From an uncultured Saprospiraceae bacterium (GTDB lineage: Bacteria > Bacteroidota > Bacteroidia > Chitinophagales > Saprospiraceae): a stretch of DNA of 64,000 nt. A model generated the notes under the pieces. The model did no database searches and had not been told where the DNA came from. It worked only from the letters and a program-made list of their open reading frames with translations. Made by a program: the position numbers and the translations under genes. The stretch covers positions 26,275 through 90,274 of the forward strand of contig CAKZVJ010000042.1 in the NCBI GenBank assembly GCA_937923345.1. The letters run 5' to 3'. This document shows positions 62,261-64,000 of this stretch, piece after piece; position 1 is the stretch's first letter, and every line of letters starts with the position of its first letter.

Positions 62261-63892
62261 ATGAAAAAATTTTACTCATTAATTTTATTCTTAGGCTTAT
62301 CGGTATCCCTTTCTTATGCACAAGAACGATATCTTGACGAAGTCTTTACAGATGTAAATGTTACACCAAACGTCTCCTATGGAATAAATGGTACCATTTT
62401 GTTTATCGGAACAGCTGGAGAGATTGTACCGCAAAACTTGGAAATGGACATTTATGAACCAAGCGGAGATACAGAAGTGGACAGACCAGTTGTACTGGTA
62501 TTTCACACTGGAAACTTTTTACCGAACGTTACTAACGGTCAAATTCCTGGTACAAGACAAGACAATTCTGTTGTGGAATTTTGTACTCAATTGGCAAGAC
62601 GTGGTTACGTAGCTGCCGCTGTTTCTTACAGATTGGGATGGAACCCATTGGCTGAAACGCAACCTGTGAGAGCCTTAGGATTAATTCAAGCTGCATACAG
62701 AGGTGTGCAAGATGGAAGAAACGCTATCCGTTTCATGAAGGCTAATGCTGATACCTATGGTATTGATGAAAACAATGTTACTGTATTAGGATTGGGTACA
62801 GGAGGATACTTGACTTTAGGTCTGGTAGGTCTATCTGATTACAATGAAATCCTTACTACTACAAACGGCCCTGGAAAATTCATTCTAGATACGAATGGAG
62901 ATGGTACGCCAGAAACTCCAATGGTTGTTGAAGCTTTTCATGGTGATATCAATGGTGAAGTTTTAACCGTTACACCAGCAGCTGGTTTTGGTTTACCTGC
63001 AGGTGATACTACTAATTATGCAAACGTAGTAGGTGTTGATAATAGCTTTCAGCTAGGAATCAATGTAGGTGGTGCACTTGGTGACGTTAGTTGGCTAGCT
63101 GACAATACTACGCCAACAATTTCTATTCAGTCTCCATTTGATCAATTCGCCCCTTACGATGATGATATCCTAGTGGTTCCTACTACAAATGACGATATAG
63201 TTCAGGTACAAGGAGCGCAGGTTATCGGTGCTACTCAAGAGGCTAATGGTAATAACCAACTATGGATCGATGCTAACTTTAACGATGATATTACCGCCCA
63301 AGCTATTGCCAATTCCGCAACTGCTGGACATCCATATTATGAAGGTGTGTTTCCATTCATTAGACCAGCTAATTCACTAGGCATTGACGAAGGTGTAGTA
63401 GTTGATTGGTGGGATGAGAATGATCCTAGTCCAGCTAATGGAGCGGGTATGGGTATTCCTTGGAATATGCTTCCTCACCCAGCAGGTGGAACTTTCCATA
63501 CTAATGGCTTATTATTGAATGAAGGAATGTCTGCCGAAAAAGCAAGAGCGAATATCGCAGATGTTATGGCGTATATCCTTCCAAGAGCTTGTGTAGCTTT
63601 AGACCTTCCATGTGCAGCAAACTTTACCACTTCGACTCGTGAGGTTATCTTAGATGCTGGAATGGAATTAACTCCAAATCCAGCTAGCCAAAACGTAACT
63701 GTATCTGTGAGTAGTGACTACCAAATCATCAACATGGAGGTATATGATATGGCTGGTAAGATGGTTCAAAACTATCAAAACATCAACGCTTCCCAAACTG
63801 TCATCAATCGTAATAGCCTTGGTGCAGGTATGTACATAGTAAAAGCAACTTTCGAGGAGGGAGTTCAAACTCAAAAAATATTATTTGAGTAA
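62261..63892 (+). CDS. Exported alpha/beta-hydrolase-fold protein with type IX secretion C-terminal domain
   Basis: The 543-residue protein has a signal peptide (MKKFYSLILFLGLSVSLSYAQ), an alpha/beta hydrolase-like domain (about 25-470) with oxyanion-type VVLVFHTGNFLPN, then a domain from about 465 with LTPNPASQNVTVSV and ending ATFEEGVQTQKILFE, the type A sorting signal of the T9SS. The expected nucleophile elbow GxSxGG reads GLGTGG (177-182), so the Ser position is Gly; activity is doubtful. It follows the TonB receptor by 46 bases. Confidence 0.9.
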   Translation: MKKFYSLILFLGLSVSLSYAQERYLDEVFTDVNVTPNVSYGINGTILFIGTAGEIVPQNLEMDIYEPSGDTEVDRPVVLVFHTGNFLPNVTNGQIPGTRQDNSVVEFCTQLARRGYVAAAVSYRLGWNPLAETQPVRALGLIQAAYRGVQDGRNAIRFMKANADTYGIDENNVTVLGLGTGGYLTLGLVGLSDYNEILTTTNGPGKFILDTNGDGTPETPMVVEAFHGDINGEVLTVTPAAGFGLPAGDTTNYANVVGVDNSFQLGINVGGALGDVSWLADNTTPTISIQSPFDQFAPYDDDILVVPTTNDDIVQVQGAQVIGATQEANGNNQLWIDANFNDDITAQAIANSATAGHPYYEGVFPFIRPANSLGIDEGVVVDWWDENDPSPANGAGMGIPWNMLPHPAGGTFHTNGLLLNEGMSAEKARANIADVMAYILPRACVALDLPCAANFTTSTREVILDAGMELTPNPASQNVTVSVSSDYQIINMEVYDMAGKMVQNYQNINASQTVINRNSLGAGMYIVKATFEEGVQTQKILFE

Positions 63893-63913
63893 AAATTACT
63901 TTTGTCCAGAATA

Positions 63914-63957
63914 AAAAAAGAGCCGTTCAGATTAATTTCTGAACGGCTCTTTTTTTT
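63914..63957 (+). terminator. Hairpin terminator after the hydrolase gene
   Basis: AAAAAAGAGCCGTTCAG pairs with CTGAACGGCTCTTTTTT over a 9-base loop; a long T-run follows. It lies 22 bases past the stop. Confidence 0.9.
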
Positions 63958-64000
63958 AGGGATATTCAGAAATATCATATTTCGTTGAGATAAAACATTC
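63958..64000 (+). repeat. Dispersed intergenic repeat, copy C (cut by the window edge)
   Basis: The last 43 bases match the left end of copies A and B (GATATTCAGAAATATCATA, TTGAGATAAAAC). The copy begins directly after the terminator of the hydrolase gene and runs out of the window. Confidence 0.75.

Noticed and set aside
1..64000. Genomic island or prophage
   Set aside because: No integrase, transposase, tRNA boundary or phage gene; the content is housekeeping.

Overview
The window reads as ordinary chromosome of an aerobic member of the Bacteroidota, most likely from the Saprospiria or a neighbouring class. Supporting signs are a type IX secretion C-terminal domain, a TonB-dependent receptor with a carboxypeptidase-regulatory-like N-terminal domain, BshC (bacillithiol), a LytS/LytTR pair, many short lipoproteins, low GC, little use of Shine-Dalgarno sites, and TAnnTTTG -7 promoter elements upstream of many genes. 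The class-level placement is inference. I see no rRNA, tRNA, CRISPR array, integrase, transposase gene or phage region.

Layout. 1-5 kb: the 5' end of mutS2 (runs off the window), a lipoprotein, aroC, pdhB, and a tiny lipoprotein coupled to mnmD. 5-8.7 kb: a three-gene light/DNA-repair operon (SDR protein, photolyase, FeS-type photolyase relative). 8.8-11 kb: an SH3-like protein, a secreted RidA-like lipoprotein and a coiled-coil protein. 11-16.5 kb: ggt, then ccmB-ccmC-ccmD-gdh. 16.7-21 kb: exonuclease, DUF502 protein, engB-acyltransferase, outer membrane barrel. 21.8-26.4 kb: glpK-mnmH-selD-permease. 26.5-34.8 kb: bshC, M20 peptidase, accD, hemE, an AP2-domain protein, ribD, thioredoxin-like protein. 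35-42 kb: rlmF, an operon of LuxE-like, TMTC-like and YkgJ-like genes, a nucleoside phosphorylase, an ArsC-like gene and hemF. 42-48 kb: ABC-F ATPase, VOC and GNAT proteins, fructosamine kinase with a LytTR/LytS two-component system. 48.8-54 kb: pterin genes (PTPS, folE), fabD, YqgE, oxidoreductases, a LolD-like ATPase. 55-64 kb: cupin, two glycosyltransferases, a RibB protein with a dead RibA domain, and a TonB receptor followed by a secreted hydrolase-fold protein.

Pathways that meet here: haem synthesis (hemE, hemF) and cytochrome c maturation (ccmBCD); riboflavin (ribD, ribB); wobble-uridine modification of tRNA (mnmD, mnmH, selD); pterin synthesis (folE with a eukaryote-like PTPS); fatty acid synthesis (accD, fabD).

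The least explained sequence is intergenic. One family of GC-rich elements (six candidate copies) has conserved flanks around a hairpin whose stem is near-perfect but different in sequence in each copy. A second dispersed repeat of about 240-280 bp is present in two copies plus a third at the right edge. Several enzymes in the window have lost hallmark catalytic or cofactor residues: the FeS photolyase relative, the photolyase, the SDR protein, the RibA domain, the secreted hydrolase and the HNH part of the AP2 protein.
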